The notes under the pieces were generated by a model. That model had not been told where the DNA came from. It saw only the letters and a list, made by a program, of their open reading frames with translations, and did no database searches. A DNA stretch of 64,000 nt from positions 62,001-126,000 of the forward strand of contig NZ_CAMLHC010000005.1 in assembly GCF_946479755.1 (NCBI RefSeq), given 5' to 3'. The translations under genes and the position numbers were made by a program. The stretch comes from an uncultured Chitinophaga sp. (lineage in GTDB: Bacteria; Bacteroidota; Bacteroidia; Chitinophagales; Chitinophagaceae). Below, one piece after another: positions 35,796-43,978 of this stretch (the stretch's first letter is position 1; every line of letters begins with the position of its first letter).

Positions 35796-36085
35796 CTTCT
35801 TAATTGGTATAAGATTGCTTTGGATATATTTTAATGTTTAGTACAAAACTATAAATATTCACTAACAAATCACCACATTGAAGAATATTTTTTTAACAAA
35901 AACAGGATATAATTAATGAAAAATCATAAAAAGCATGCAGATTTTGCATTTTTACTATACAGATCTTGCTAATATATTTTAATATGTTTACTATCAAATA
36001 AATACATATTAATTAAAATATATCATAAATGGGAGGATGGTGGAGGTAGTGAAAGCAACAAAAATGGTGGTGGCAGTGGAGATCC
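35796..36085. promoter_or_regulatory. AT-rich region upstream of asnA with a repeated 12-mer
   Basis: A 290-base gap without genes. The 12-mer ATATATTTTAAT occurs exactly at 35824-35835 and 35972-35983, and its reverse complement at 36012-36023. The first copy lies 29 bases upstream of asnA. No open reading frame is supported. The repeats may be regulator sites or chance similarity in AT-rich DNA. Confidence 0.5.
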
Positions 36086-36376
36086 CTAATTTATATTAGC
36101 CTCCACCCATTTCTTCAACGTTTCCCGCTCCTCTCCTGTCAGTTTCACATCGCCGCCGAGTGGCATCCTTCCTTTTACAAACACCTGTTTATATATGTCC
36201 TTGGCGTTTCTTTCCATGTTTCTTTCTTTGAAAATGCGGAAAGGGTTATTGCGCACATGGCAAACATTGCATTTAGTCTGAAGCACCAGCAGGGCTTTCT
36301 GCTTGTCATCTTCCGGCGTGGCATAGGCGGTATGAACGGCGCTCAACAAGGTAAAGAGTATGATCAGGTATTTCAT
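36086..36376 (-). CDS. Small periplasmic c-type cytochrome
   Basis: Protein of 96 residues: signal peptide MKYLIILFTLLSAVHTAYA, then the heme c attachment site C36-N-V-C-H40 and a likely axial methionine M71 in GRMPLGG. Class I monoheme cytochrome fold, periplasmic. The start at 36376 puts the signal at the N-terminus. It is 57 bases downstream of the ABM-domain gene on the same strand. The partner oxidoreductase is unknown. Confidence 0.8.
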   Translation of the reverse strand: MKYLIILFTLLSAVHTAYATPEDDKQKALLVLQTKCNVCHVRNNPFRIFKERNMERNAKDIYKQVFVKGRMPLGGDVKLTGEERETLKKWVEANIN

Positions 36377-36433
36377 GGTGTTATTTTTACTCAAAATTAC
36401 CTGTCGCCCTCCCCGGAAAATAGAACAAAACCG

Positions 36434-36865
36434 TCAAGGGCTACTTTTCACCGGCGTGATCAGTTTACCGGAATGGGCTTCAATATCACCGGCCAGCCAT
36501 GCAGGCACCCGCTCCATAAAGCTTTTCAGTTGCGGCTGCTGCATATGCTTATCCAGGTCTTCCTGGGAACGCCATACTTCATAAATAAAAATGGCGCCAT
36601 CTTTTTCTTCATGGATATTGTACACCAGGCTACCGGGTTCGGCACGGGTAGGCGCCACCAGCGCCAGCAGTTCGCGGCGCAATGTAGCGGCATGTTCTTT
36701 CTTAGGGCGCAGGAAACCATACAGGCTCACGGTGGTAGTACTATCGTTGGTGATGTTCATGGCAGTTGTTTTTACGGAAAAGGCATGTGCAGGAAAGTAA
36801 CCGGCTGTTATCAGCAACAGTACGGCGATTATTCGTGTATACATTTGCGTTGTTTTTGTTTTCAT
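36434..36865 (-). CDS. Exported antibiotic-biosynthesis-monooxygenase (ABM) domain protein
   Basis: Protein of 143 residues: signal sequence YTRIIAVLLLITAGYFPAHA, then an ABM ferredoxin-like fold with VSLYGFLRPKKEHAATLRRE, EPGSLVYNIHEEKDGAIFIY and EVWRSQEDLDKHMQQPQLKS. ABM proteins include small quinol monooxygenases and heme-degrading enzymes; export is less usual. Divergent from an HxlR regulator 78 bases away, which is likely to control it. The start could also be the ATG at 36844. The substrate is unknown. Confidence 0.8.
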   Translation of the reverse strand: MKTKTTQMYTRIIAVLLLITAGYFPAHAFSVKTTAMNITNDSTTTVSLYGFLRPKKEHAATLRRELLALVAPTRAEPGSLVYNIHEEKDGAIFIYEVWRSQEDLDKHMQQPQLKSFMERVPAWLAGDIEAHSGKLITPVKSSP

Positions 36866-36910
36866 ACCGGTGCAAATGTAAAGCCATCCGCTGTTGTGTT
36901 GTATCTTAGC

Positions 36911-36945
36911 ACCCAATTGTAGGATACTAACAGTTGTGTAAGTAT
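36911..36945 (+). promoter_or_regulatory. Candidate HxlR operator (copy 2)
   Basis: ACCCAATTGT-AGGATAC followed by TGTAAGTATG, matching the order of elements before the HxlR gene at 16290. Inverted half-sites ATACT (36924-36928) and AGTAT (36941-36945) flank CAGTTGT and overlap the start codon, as expected of autoregulation. Known YodB-type operators also have a TACT-N7-AGTA form; the assignment is inference. Confidence 0.5.
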
Positions 36946-37300
36946 GAGTAAAATCAAGGAAAACTCCACCCACCAGGCCAACAAAAACAGTCTCGGTGAA
37001 ATATGCGCGGAAGTGTATGCCATCAACCTGCTCAGCGGTCAATGGACGCTGGCCATCTGTTGCCATCTGGCGGGAGGGAAGCTGCGTTTCGGGGAGCTGA
37101 AAAAGAGGATACCGCAGGTCACAGAGAGAATGCTGACACTGCAGCTGCGCAAAATGGAAGAAGACGGGCTGGTGATCCGTACCGTTTACCCGGAGGTGCC
37201 GCCCCGTGTGGAATACGAGCTGACAGCCAGCGCCCATGAGCTAGCCCCCATTTTCAAACAACTGGAAGCCTGGGGCGAAAGGCACAAGGCCCGCCTTTAA
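36944..37300 (+). CDS. HxlR family transcriptional regulator (second copy)
   Basis: Winged-helix regulator of 118 residues: GEICAEVYAINLLSGQWTLA with a conserved-region cysteine (C22), KLRFGELKKRI, recognition helix VTERMLTLQLRKMEEDGL and wing PPRVEYELT. Very similar in its core to the HxlR at 16290, so the two are paralogues. Divergent from the ABM gene. Its stop TAA (37298-37300) overlaps the TAA of the convergent DinB-SRPBCC gene within one TTAA palindrome. Confidence 0.9.
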   Translation: MSKIKENSTHQANKNSLGEICAEVYAINLLSGQWTLAICCHLAGGKLRFGELKKRIPQVTERMLTLQLRKMEEDGLVIRTVYPEVPPRVEYELTASAHELAPIFKQLEAWGERHKARL

Positions 37301-38232
37301 ACCATTGCTTCACAACATTTTTTAATCAGCGCCAATGCGGTGCCCCAATAGTAGTTAATATGCCTGTCAGTAGCATATTTACCGGTATTGGTCTGCGTAA
37401 AATCAAGCATAGTGCCCGTTTCGGCAGCATTCAGGCGGAAGGTAATGATACCATAATGCTCCGGTTCATCCGGCCTTTCGGAGAGGGAACTCCAATGAGT
37501 ATACGCCAGTAACTGCTCCGGCTCAAAAGCCAGTATCACCCCTTTATTTTCATAAGGGAGACCGTGCAGATCGCCGGTGAATACCAGCGGGCTGCCTACT
37601 TTCCAGTCGGACCCGATATTCACCGGTGTATCCATCATCCATAAGTTAATTTTTTCCGGGCTGGTCAGCATTCCCCACACCGTGGCCGCCGGTGCCTGGA
37701 TAAACACGGACCTGTTCACTGTATTACCGGCAAATAACTGCGCGTCTATCCGCTTTTTCTGTCGCAGGTGATGCTGCATATGCAACGCTGCAAAACGCAG
37801 CCACTCCCCTGCTGTGAAATATCCCAGGCCGGGATGCTGTGTTTTTCCGGTGGCAGCGTCCACATCAACACCCTGGCATATTTCCGTCATCGACTGTTGA
37901 ATGGACAATAATCCTTGCCGCAACTGATCGATGCTTTCCGGTTGCGGAATGAAGGTGTTGGTGGCCGGGCCGGCAATCTGCACGTCCGGGAACCCATGGG
38001 CCAGTATCTGCCGGCCATCTTCCGTCATTTGTTGATCATGGTGCGCGTTGCTCGCCAGGGCCGTGGCCACCTGCTCCACAAACCAGCCGGTATCATCGAT
38101 GATATGCACATATACCTGTCCGAGCGACCATGCCGCTGCTTTCGTGGACCGGCAGATCATCTCCAGTGAATAATCGTCCAGGAAAGTCACCCATTGGCCA
38201 AGGGTGTCATTAAATTGTTGCAATGGTTCCAT
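37297..38232 (-). CDS. DinB-like / SRPBCC fusion protein
   Basis: Protein of 311 residues with two domains. Residues 1-~165 are a DinB/YfiT-like helical bundle with histidines placed as in the metal site (VYVHIIDD near 40 and FAALHMQHHLRQKKRID near 147-163). Residues ~175-311 are an AHSA1-type SRPBCC domain (VNRSVFIQAPAATVWGMLTS, then FEPEQLLAYTHWSSLSERPD and the long C-terminal helix). DinB-like proteins are often thiol transferases and SRPBCC domains bind lipophilic ligands, but no activity can be assigned. The start at 38232 was chosen for a complete first helix. Confidence 0.75.
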   Translation of the reverse strand: MEPLQQFNDTLGQWVTFLDDYSLEMICRSTKAAAWSLGQVYVHIIDDTGWFVEQVATALASNAHHDQQMTEDGRQILAHGFPDVQIAGPATNTFIPQPESIDQLRQGLLSIQQSMTEICQGVDVDAATGKTQHPGLGYFTAGEWLRFAALHMQHHLRQKKRIDAQLFAGNTVNRSVFIQAPAATVWGMLTSPEKINLWMMDTPVNIGSDWKVGSPLVFTGDLHGLPYENKGVILAFEPEQLLAYTHWSSLSERPDEPEHYGIITFRLNAAETGTMLDFTQTNTGKYATDRHINYYWGTALALIKKCCEAMV

Positions 38233-38325
38233 CGTATGTCTAATGTAAGAAAAATCAGGGCAATGATGCGGTATCCCACAGGTAACCATCCCCCCAAAAT
38301 ACAGCTCCGGTACCGCATTTTGACG

Positions 38326-38333
38326 TAACTTTG
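38326..38333 (+). promoter_or_regulatory. Candidate -7 promoter element
   Basis: TAACTTTG fits the Bacteroidota -7 consensus TAnnTTTG exactly, 38 bases before the nucleosidase start. No TTG at the expected -33 position. Confidence 0.4.
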
Positions 38334-38371
38334 CGGCAATTTAATATTACCAACACAACCGTAGAATAGAT

Positions 38372-38977
38372 ATGATCCATGGACCGTCGGCACAGCCGCA
38401 ACACATCACCCGCCTGTTGAACCAGCGACCGCTTTTTGTTTTTGCCCTCAGTTCGGAAGCAGCGGAAGAATTTAACGATGACAATATCCTGATTGCAGGC
38501 ATCGGAAAAGTGAATGCTGCTTTTAACCTGACGAAGAAAATACAGGAAGAAAGACCCGGTCTGATCGTTAACCTGGGCTCCGCCGGCAGCTGCACCTTCA
38601 AACGTGGCGAAGTGATATGCTGCAACCGGTTTATTCAGCGGGACATGGACGTCACCGGTCTCGGTTACCGCAAATATGAAACGCCTTTCTCCAACCTGGA
38701 ACCGGTGCTGGAATATGGTTTTCAGCTGGACGGCTTTCCTTCCGGCATCTGTGGTACCGGCGACAATTTCGAGACAGCACACGTCGCCGCCGATTACAAC
38801 GTCCTTGATATGGAAGCTTATTCCCTCGCGTTGGTAGCCATGAATGAGAATATACCTTTTCTGTGCCTGAAATATATCACGGATGGCGCCGATGGCGGTG
38901 CAGCAGAAGAGTGGACCGTACAGGTACACCACGCCGCCGCTGCCTTCCGGAAGATTATCTCCGGCCTTCAACAATAA
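38372..38977 (+). CDS. MTA/SAH-nucleosidase-like phosphorylase-superfamily protein
   Basis: Protein of 201 residues of the nucleoside phosphorylase superfamily: ILIAGIGKVNAAFNL, LIVNLGSAGSCTFKRGEV (the usual NxGxAG turn), and VLDMEAYSLALVAM, which contains the catalytic DMEA of Pfs-type enzymes, followed by CLKYITDGAD with the late aspartate. It probably hydrolyses a purine nucleoside; methylthioadenosine or S-adenosylhomocysteine would be the usual substrates. It is 12 bases upstream of the thioredoxin-like gene and likely cotranscribed. Confidence 0.8.
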   Translation: MIHGPSAQPQHITRLLNQRPLFVFALSSEAAEEFNDDNILIAGIGKVNAAFNLTKKIQEERPGLIVNLGSAGSCTFKRGEVICCNRFIQRDMDVTGLGYRKYETPFSNLEPVLEYGFQLDGFPSGICGTGDNFETAHVAADYNVLDMEAYSLALVAMNENIPFLCLKYITDGADGGAAEEWTVQVHHAAAAFRKIISGLQQ

Positions 38978-38989
38978 AAAATGTGAGTG

Positions 38990-39565
38990 ATGAATTTTAC
39001 AGACTATTTGCAGCTGTTTGAAAACATCCTGCAAGACGCAGACCCGAAAGCACCTTACAACAATCCGGATTATCTCAATTACACCAAACTTAACTGGTCG
39101 AGGCAACAACGCTGGCTGAAAACCGGCGTTGTTACAGACGCTATGGCCACCGCCGTTAAGAACATCACCGCACCGCAACAGTGGGTGATCATTACTGAAC
39201 CGTGGTGTGGCGACGCCGCGCACATTGTTCCGTTCCTCTATAAAATCGCGGCTTTAAATCCGCTTATCACGATAGACATTCAGCAACGTGATACGCCGCC
39301 TTTCCTGATAGAACAATACCTCACCAACGGCACCAAGTCCATCCCCAAACTGGTCATCCGTGACAGTGACGGTAACGATATGGCCGTATGGGGCCCCAGA
39401 CCTGCAGGCTGCCAGGTACTGTACAACAGGCTGAAAGAAGAAAAAGCAGATTTCGAACGGATGAAGATCGAACTGCAGCAGTGGTATAATGAAGACAAAG
39501 GCAACAGCTTACAGGCGGAATTATCTGAAGTGCTGACGCAGGTCCAGAAAGTCAGCCTGGCCTGA
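38990..39565 (+). CDS. Thioredoxin-family protein with CxxA active site
   Basis: Protein of 191 residues of the Thioredoxin_9 type: VIITEPWCGDAAHIVPFLYK contains the redox site, here C73-G-D-A76 instead of C-x-x-C, then TKSIPKLVIRDSDGND with the cis-proline loop. With no resolving cysteine it cannot perform classical dithiol exchange and may be a monothiol or binding protein. An in-frame GTG precedes the ATG at 38990. The stop TGA and that of convergent xth form one palindrome, TGATCA (39563-39568). Confidence 0.8.
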   Translation: MNFTDYLQLFENILQDADPKAPYNNPDYLNYTKLNWSRQQRWLKTGVVTDAMATAVKNITAPQQWVIITEPWCGDAAHIVPFLYKIAALNPLITIDIQQRDTPPFLIEQYLTNGTKSIPKLVIRDSDGNDMAVWGPRPAGCQVLYNRLKEEKADFERMKIELQQWYNEDKGNSLQAELSEVLTQVQKVSLA

Positions 39566-40342
39566 TCACGCGCCTTTTAGCTCCACCCATACCGGTGCAT
39601 GATCACTGGACTTCTCCCATCCCCGCACATGACGGTCGACGCCCGCCGCTATCAGGCGTTTGTCCACTTCGGGGCTCAGCAGAAAATGATCGATCCGCAG
39701 GCCGGCATCCCTTTCATAGGCATTACGGAAGTAATCCCAGAAAGTATAGATCTTCTGATCCGGATGCAGCTTGCGGAGGGCATCTGTCCATCCCTGTCCT
39801 ACCAGCGCATGGAAAGCCGATTTCACTTCGGGCCTGAACAGGGCGTCATCTACCCAGCGCTCCGGCTTATATACATCGAGATCGGTAGGCATCACATTAT
39901 AATCGCCGGTAAGGATGACCGGTGTTTTTTGTGCCAGCAGCTCCTTTGCGTGGTCTGTCAGTCGCTTGAACCAGCTGAGCTTATAGTCAAATTTAGGTCC
40001 CGGTGCAGGATTACCATTAGGCAGGTACAGGCACCCTATCAATACACCGTTGATGGCCGCTTCCATATAACGGCTGTGCACATCTTCTTCATCTCCCGGC
40101 AGCGTTCTTCTGATTTCCTGCGGTATCCCCACCTTCGACAGGATCGCAATACCATTCCAGCTTTTCTGACCATGCCAGATCACATCGTAGCCTGCCTCCC
40201 GGATAGCCGATTCGGGAAACTTCTCCTGCGGCGCCTTCAGTTCCTGCAGACAAGCCACGTCAGGGGCTGACTCTTTCAACCAGCGCAGCAGCACCGGTAA
40301 ACGGGCATTGATACCATTGACATTATAAGTAGCTATTTTCAT
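39566..40342 (-). CDS. xth: Exodeoxyribonuclease III
   Basis: DNA-repair nuclease of 258 residues with all family motifs: IATYNVNGINAR at the N-terminus, LQELK with the metal-binding glutamate (E34 region), GDYNVMPTDLDVYKP, and the C-terminal RIDHFLLSPEV and SSDHAPVWVEL with the catalytic Asp-His. It removes 3' blocks and nicks at abasic sites. Stands alone on the minus strand. Confidence 0.95.
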   Translation of the reverse strand: MKIATYNVNGINARLPVLLRWLKESAPDVACLQELKAPQEKFPESAIREAGYDVIWHGQKSWNGIAILSKVGIPQEIRRTLPGDEEDVHSRYMEAAINGVLIGCLYLPNGNPAPGPKFDYKLSWFKRLTDHAKELLAQKTPVILTGDYNVMPTDLDVYKPERWVDDALFRPEVKSAFHALVGQGWTDALRKLHPDQKIYTFWDYFRNAYERDAGLRIDHFLLSPEVDKRLIAAGVDRHVRGWEKSSDHAPVWVELKGA

Positions 40343-40615
40343 GGGACCATGTCTTGGTTATCTATCCAAGTTAACAAAAAATCCGGTAAGCCAACGCCGG
40401 AACGGCCCCTTGTTCAGCTTCGTGATACCGGACCCCTATGAATCTTTCGCAATGAATATAAACACCTCCTGTATCTATTGCCGGGTAAAAAGCGGCGGCC
40501 GGCGTATAGGCGTGCAAGTTCATTTTTTCTCCGGGATGCGCTGCAATTTTAGCCGCGGACCTTTTCTCTTCAAACAAACCCGGGCATACCGCTGTTAATG
40601 CATAAAAACTGCCGT

Positions 40616-41083
40616 ATGAAAAAAACACCTTTTTTCCTGCTGACCTGTATGGTAGCCGTCGCTATTACCGCGGGCTGTAACAACAACACCAACCATCAAA
40701 AAGAGATGCCTGACTCCACTGCTCCTGCACCGGTGCCGCCTCCTGCCACCGCAGCTTTTAACGCCGGCACTTTTAAAGGCACTATTCCTGGCGGCGCACA
40801 GAAAAGGGACGTATCCATCACTTTCAATGCAGACTCCATTTTCAGCATGAAAGAAAGTTATCTCTCCAAAGAAGGCAAGCCTGAACATGAGATGGACAAC
40901 ACCGGTAAATGGAGCTATGACCTCCAAAGCAAGATGATCATCCTTGCTTATAAAAATCTGGCTGACCGGGGCACTACTTTTTCTGTGGTGGATGACAACA
41001 CCATCCAGCTACAGGACCGTTCCATCCAGGCCGGCCAACCGGAACAGGCCGGCGGACCTGAGTACAACCTGCGCAGACAGTAA
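40616..41083 (+). CDS. NlpE-like lipoprotein
   Basis: Lipoprotein of 155 residues: signal with lipobox ITAGC (cysteine about residue 21), a proline-rich linker and an NlpE N-terminal-type beta domain (GTFKGTIPGGAQKRDVSITF, MDNTGKWSYDLQSKMIIL, FSVVDDNTIQLQDRS). NlpE proteins sense surface contact or copper in other bacteria; this one lacks the CxxC motif of E. coli NlpE. The start at 40616 gives a normal lipoprotein signal. The 273-base gap before it contains no recognised gene. Confidence 0.75.
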   Translation: MKKTPFFLLTCMVAVAITAGCNNNTNHQKEMPDSTAPAPVPPPATAAFNAGTFKGTIPGGAQKRDVSITFNADSIFSMKESYLSKEGKPEHEMDNTGKWSYDLQSKMIILAYKNLADRGTTFSVVDDNTIQLQDRSIQAGQPEQAGGPEYNLRRQ

Positions 41084-41155
41084 TGGTGATTTTTATGATT
41101 CAAACAGGTTCGCCCCGATGTGATGATAGGGGCGATGATTCTCCACCATCCCTGT

Positions 41156-41806
41156 TTATTTGCCTTCCCGGAATGCCTTGATTTCTTCCAGCATTTCCAG
41201 GGAGCGGATAACGGGTGTCCATTCTTTTCCTTCAAAGAGCCTCCGGAACCATGTGCGGTCCTTGTTTTCATAGCGGATATTCCGGAAAAACCAGATTGCT
41301 GCGATGGTACAACCAGCCGTCACGATCCCCTGTACTGCCAGCAACCAGCTGTTTTCTTTCACCAACATGCCTGTGTGAAGATAAAAGGTCGTCCATACCG
41401 GCAGTTGCAGCCACAGTAAACGGGCGCACCACAAGGTAGAGGACTTCAACCGTGATAGTTTCTCCTGCGTGTCCAGCACCGGTCCGGAGATATCAACCTG
41501 CTCTATCAGCAGCAGCTGATAAAGATAAATGCCGATAGCTACCGTGGTGAGGAGGGACTGAATGCCCATCGACACCAGGAAAAACGGGCTGGCGGTATAG
41601 AACATGCTGACCAGCAGCGTGTCAATAAAGGCGACCCATAAAATGCCCGCCAGCAGGGCAAAATACTTGACGGGTCTCATAGAGGCGAGAAACGAATGGA
41701 TTTTAATGCCGGTGATTTCTGCTGCGTTTTTTCTGTTTAACAACAGGTTTTCTGCCAAATGCTTGTCGTACGATTTCCAAAGGTGAATGATGTCTTTGTC
41801 TTCCAT
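41156..41806 (-). CDS. Membrane protein paired with ECF sigma factor
   Basis: Protein of 216 residues with four hydrophobic helices (ALLAGILWVAFIDTLLVSMF; FFLVSMGIQSLLTTVAIGIY; LWCARLLWLQLPVWTTFYLH; LLAVQGIVTAGCTIAAIWFF) and a charged N-terminus (MEDKDIIHLWKSYDKHLAEN). It starts 5 bases after the sigma-factor gene. Pairing suggests that it holds or tunes the sigma factor, but it has no recognised anti-sigma domain such as zf-HC2 or FecR, so the role is inferred from position only. Confidence 0.75.
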   Translation of the reverse strand: MEDKDIIHLWKSYDKHLAENLLLNRKNAAEITGIKIHSFLASMRPVKYFALLAGILWVAFIDTLLVSMFYTASPFFLVSMGIQSLLTTVAIGIYLYQLLLIEQVDISGPVLDTQEKLSRLKSSTLWCARLLWLQLPVWTTFYLHTGMLVKENSWLLAVQGIVTAGCTIAAIWFFRNIRYENKDRTWFRRLFEGKEWTPVIRSLEMLEEIKAFREGK

Positions 41807-41811
41807 GACGG

Positions 41812-42324
41812 TTACGTTTTAATACGTGAAAATTGCTGCCTCAGTAAGTCTTTGATCCTGCCAATCTTTGTCGCCACATTGGTCACGGAAATGCCCAATA
41901 TTTCCGCCATCTCCTGGTGGCTTTTTTCTTCGAGGTATAATAGTATCAGCGCCCGGTCCAGTTCCCTGAGGTCATGAATGAACCGTTGCAGCCACTGCAG
42001 CCGCTCGTCTGTTTCCCTTGCCGGCCCGGTGTCCACCATTTCCAGCACAGCCGCTTCCAGCCTGTCTTTCGCCATTTTCCGGCGGGCTTCCCGGCGGTAA
42101 AAGGAAATGGCCACATTCAGCGCAATCCGGTATACCCAGGTGCTGTACTGCGCCTGCGCGCTGTCATAATGCCCAAATGCCTTCCATAATTGTATAATAA
42201 TCTCCTGGACCAGGTCTTTCCTGTCCTCCTCCTGCCTGCACCAGGCGCCGGCCACCTTATAAATGATGCCCTTGTGCGCCTCCATGACGAACAGGAACTG
42301 GTCTGTACTAATAGCTGCATCCAT
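41812..42324 (-). CDS. ECF-type RNA polymerase sigma factor
   Basis: Sigma-70 family protein of 170 residues: region 2 with DRKDLVQEIIIQLWKAFGHY and YSTWVYRIALNVAISFYRRE, and region 4 with LRELDRALILLYLEEKSHQE and MAEILGISVTNVATKIGRIK. The start at 42324 (MDAAISTDQF) was chosen because residues further upstream are unlike the family. The nearby divergent MG2 protein and the membrane partner may be regulon members. Confidence 0.9.
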   Translation of the reverse strand: MDAAISTDQFLFVMEAHKGIIYKVAGAWCRQEEDRKDLVQEIIIQLWKAFGHYDSAQAQYSTWVYRIALNVAISFYRREARRKMAKDRLEAAVLEMVDTGPARETDERLQWLQRFIHDLRELDRALILLYLEEKSHQEMAEILGISVTNVATKIGRIKDLLRQQFSRIKT

Positions 42325-42578
42325 TGGTGAAAATGTTACTGTATCATTATTCGCCGGAAGAAGAAAAAAATCACAGGAAAGGCCGCTTTTTTTTCGGAAG
42401 GGCCCGCCAGTGGGCATGTTAATCCGTCGTTAATCGCTGATTTTTAGGGAGATCAGGAGAGATGAAGCCTTGTTTCTGCTGTAGTATTGCAGTAATATGG
42501 TGTGGACCATATCACCGTCACCTCCGCACCTAACCGGCCATCCCGGCTTCAACCCAAGTTTCAACTAACCTGATTGTT

Positions 42579-43910
42579 ATGAGAAAAACTGCACTACTCC
42601 TGCTCACTGTTTTACTGTACGCTCCGCACATCGACGCACAAAACAGGGACATCAACTCCACCGGGTTGTATATCCATACGGATAAACATATCTACACACC
42701 GGCGGAAAAAATATGGTTCACCGGCTACCTGCTCAACATCCGCGCAACGGACACCATTCCCTACCACACCCTCTTCGTAGCCCTCATCAATCCCAATACC
42801 CGCAAACCTGTACTGAACGAACGCTTCGCATTCGACCGCGGCGTCGCCAAAGGCCTGCTGGTACTGCCGGACAGCCTTCCGCCAGGCGACTATGCCCTCG
42901 TCGGTTACACCAATAACTACATCGCTGACAACCATGAACAGGAATTCCAGCAATGGATATCGGTCCGTAAACCACATCAGCCTCCCTTTAAAACCAGGAA
43001 ATCACCGGCAGATACCACGCGCACGGCTACACTGAAAATACCGGCATCCAATATCTGCATCCGGCTGAACGCAGACTCAACAGCTTATCAGCAACGAGGC
43101 CTGGTCAACTGCCGCGTGGAACTGACAGACACCGCCGGCAAACCCATTCAGGGACTGTTCTCCGTAGCCTGCGTCTGCGAAAAAAGACTGCGCAAACGTG
43201 ATAAATGGGATATCTGTCATTACTATTTCATCGACCAGTACCGGCTTCCCGCTTCGATAGACCTCTCTACCGCACAACAGGAACTTAACCCGGTCAGCGG
43301 CTTCGTCACCAAAGGATCCAAAAAGGTAAAGAAACCCATCCCCCTGCTGCTGATGAAAAACAATGAAATGATCACGCTAAAAACCAATAAAGACGGGGTC
43401 TTCTGCCTGAACTCCTACCAGCTCATCACCACACCCGGCCAGCCGGACGCCATCCTCAGCGTAGTGAAAGGCAACCAGTCAGAATTTAAAATCAATTTTC
43501 TGAATGATATCGAAAGGGTCAATCATCAACTGGCTAAAATCAACTACCCTTACACACCGGAAGAGATGGCCGACAGCACCATCTTCACGCCCGAAGAAAT
43601 TTCCGCCATGGCTGTCGCCGCCCAGACGCCCCCGGCACCCAAAATGCCTGTTCCCCAACAGGAACCCGGCTATGTAAAAAAAGTCAAACCCGTATATACC
43701 ACCCCCGAATTCCAACAGGCCAGCGATACCATCGCCACCCCTAACTTCAACAGCACCCTCTACTGGAACCACCTGATCAATACCGACGAAAACGGCCACG
43801 CGAACTTTACCTTCCGGCTCAACGATCTCCCCGGCGTCTTCGTCTGCGTGATCCAGGGCATCTCCACCATGGGCGTCTTCAGCAAATACCTGCGGTTCGT
43901 AGTAAGATAA
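42579..43910 (+). CDS. Secreted macroglobulin-like (MG2) domain protein
   Basis: Exported protein of 443 residues (signal MRKTALLLLTVLLYAPHIDA). It begins GLYIHTDKHIYTPAEKIWFT and PGDYALVGYTNN, as in Bacteroidota MG2-type proteins, and its C-terminus has LINTDENGHANFTFRLNDLP and GVFVCVIQGISTMGVFSKYL, typical of the family's late beta-sandwich. No thioester motif. Often found on the outer surface or as peptidase-trapping or assembly factors; its role here is unknown. Divergent from the ECF sigma operon. Confidence 0.75.
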   Translation: MRKTALLLLTVLLYAPHIDAQNRDINSTGLYIHTDKHIYTPAEKIWFTGYLLNIRATDTIPYHTLFVALINPNTRKPVLNERFAFDRGVAKGLLVLPDSLPPGDYALVGYTNNYIADNHEQEFQQWISVRKPHQPPFKTRKSPADTTRTATLKIPASNICIRLNADSTAYQQRGLVNCRVELTDTAGKPIQGLFSVACVCEKRLRKRDKWDICHYYFIDQYRLPASIDLSTAQQELNPVSGFVTKGSKKVKKPIPLLLMKNNEMITLKTNKDGVFCLNSYQLITTPGQPDAILSVVKGNQSEFKINFLNDIERVNHQLAKINYPYTPEEMADSTIFTPEEISAMAVAAQTPPAPKMPVPQQEPGYVKKVKPVYTTPEFQQASDTIATPNFNSTLYWNHLINTDENGHANFTFRLNDLPGVFVCVIQGISTMGVFSKYLRFVVR

Positions 43911-43978
43911 GCATTTGTAAAAAACCGAATAACGCGCTATCTTGTTCTGCTGATAGATTTCACGAATCAGCTAAAAAC

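Noticed and set aside
38255..39223. Minus-strand open frame of 322 codons opposite the nucleosidase and thioredoxin-like genes
   Set aside because: It crosses two well-supported genes in antisense and has no recognisable product.
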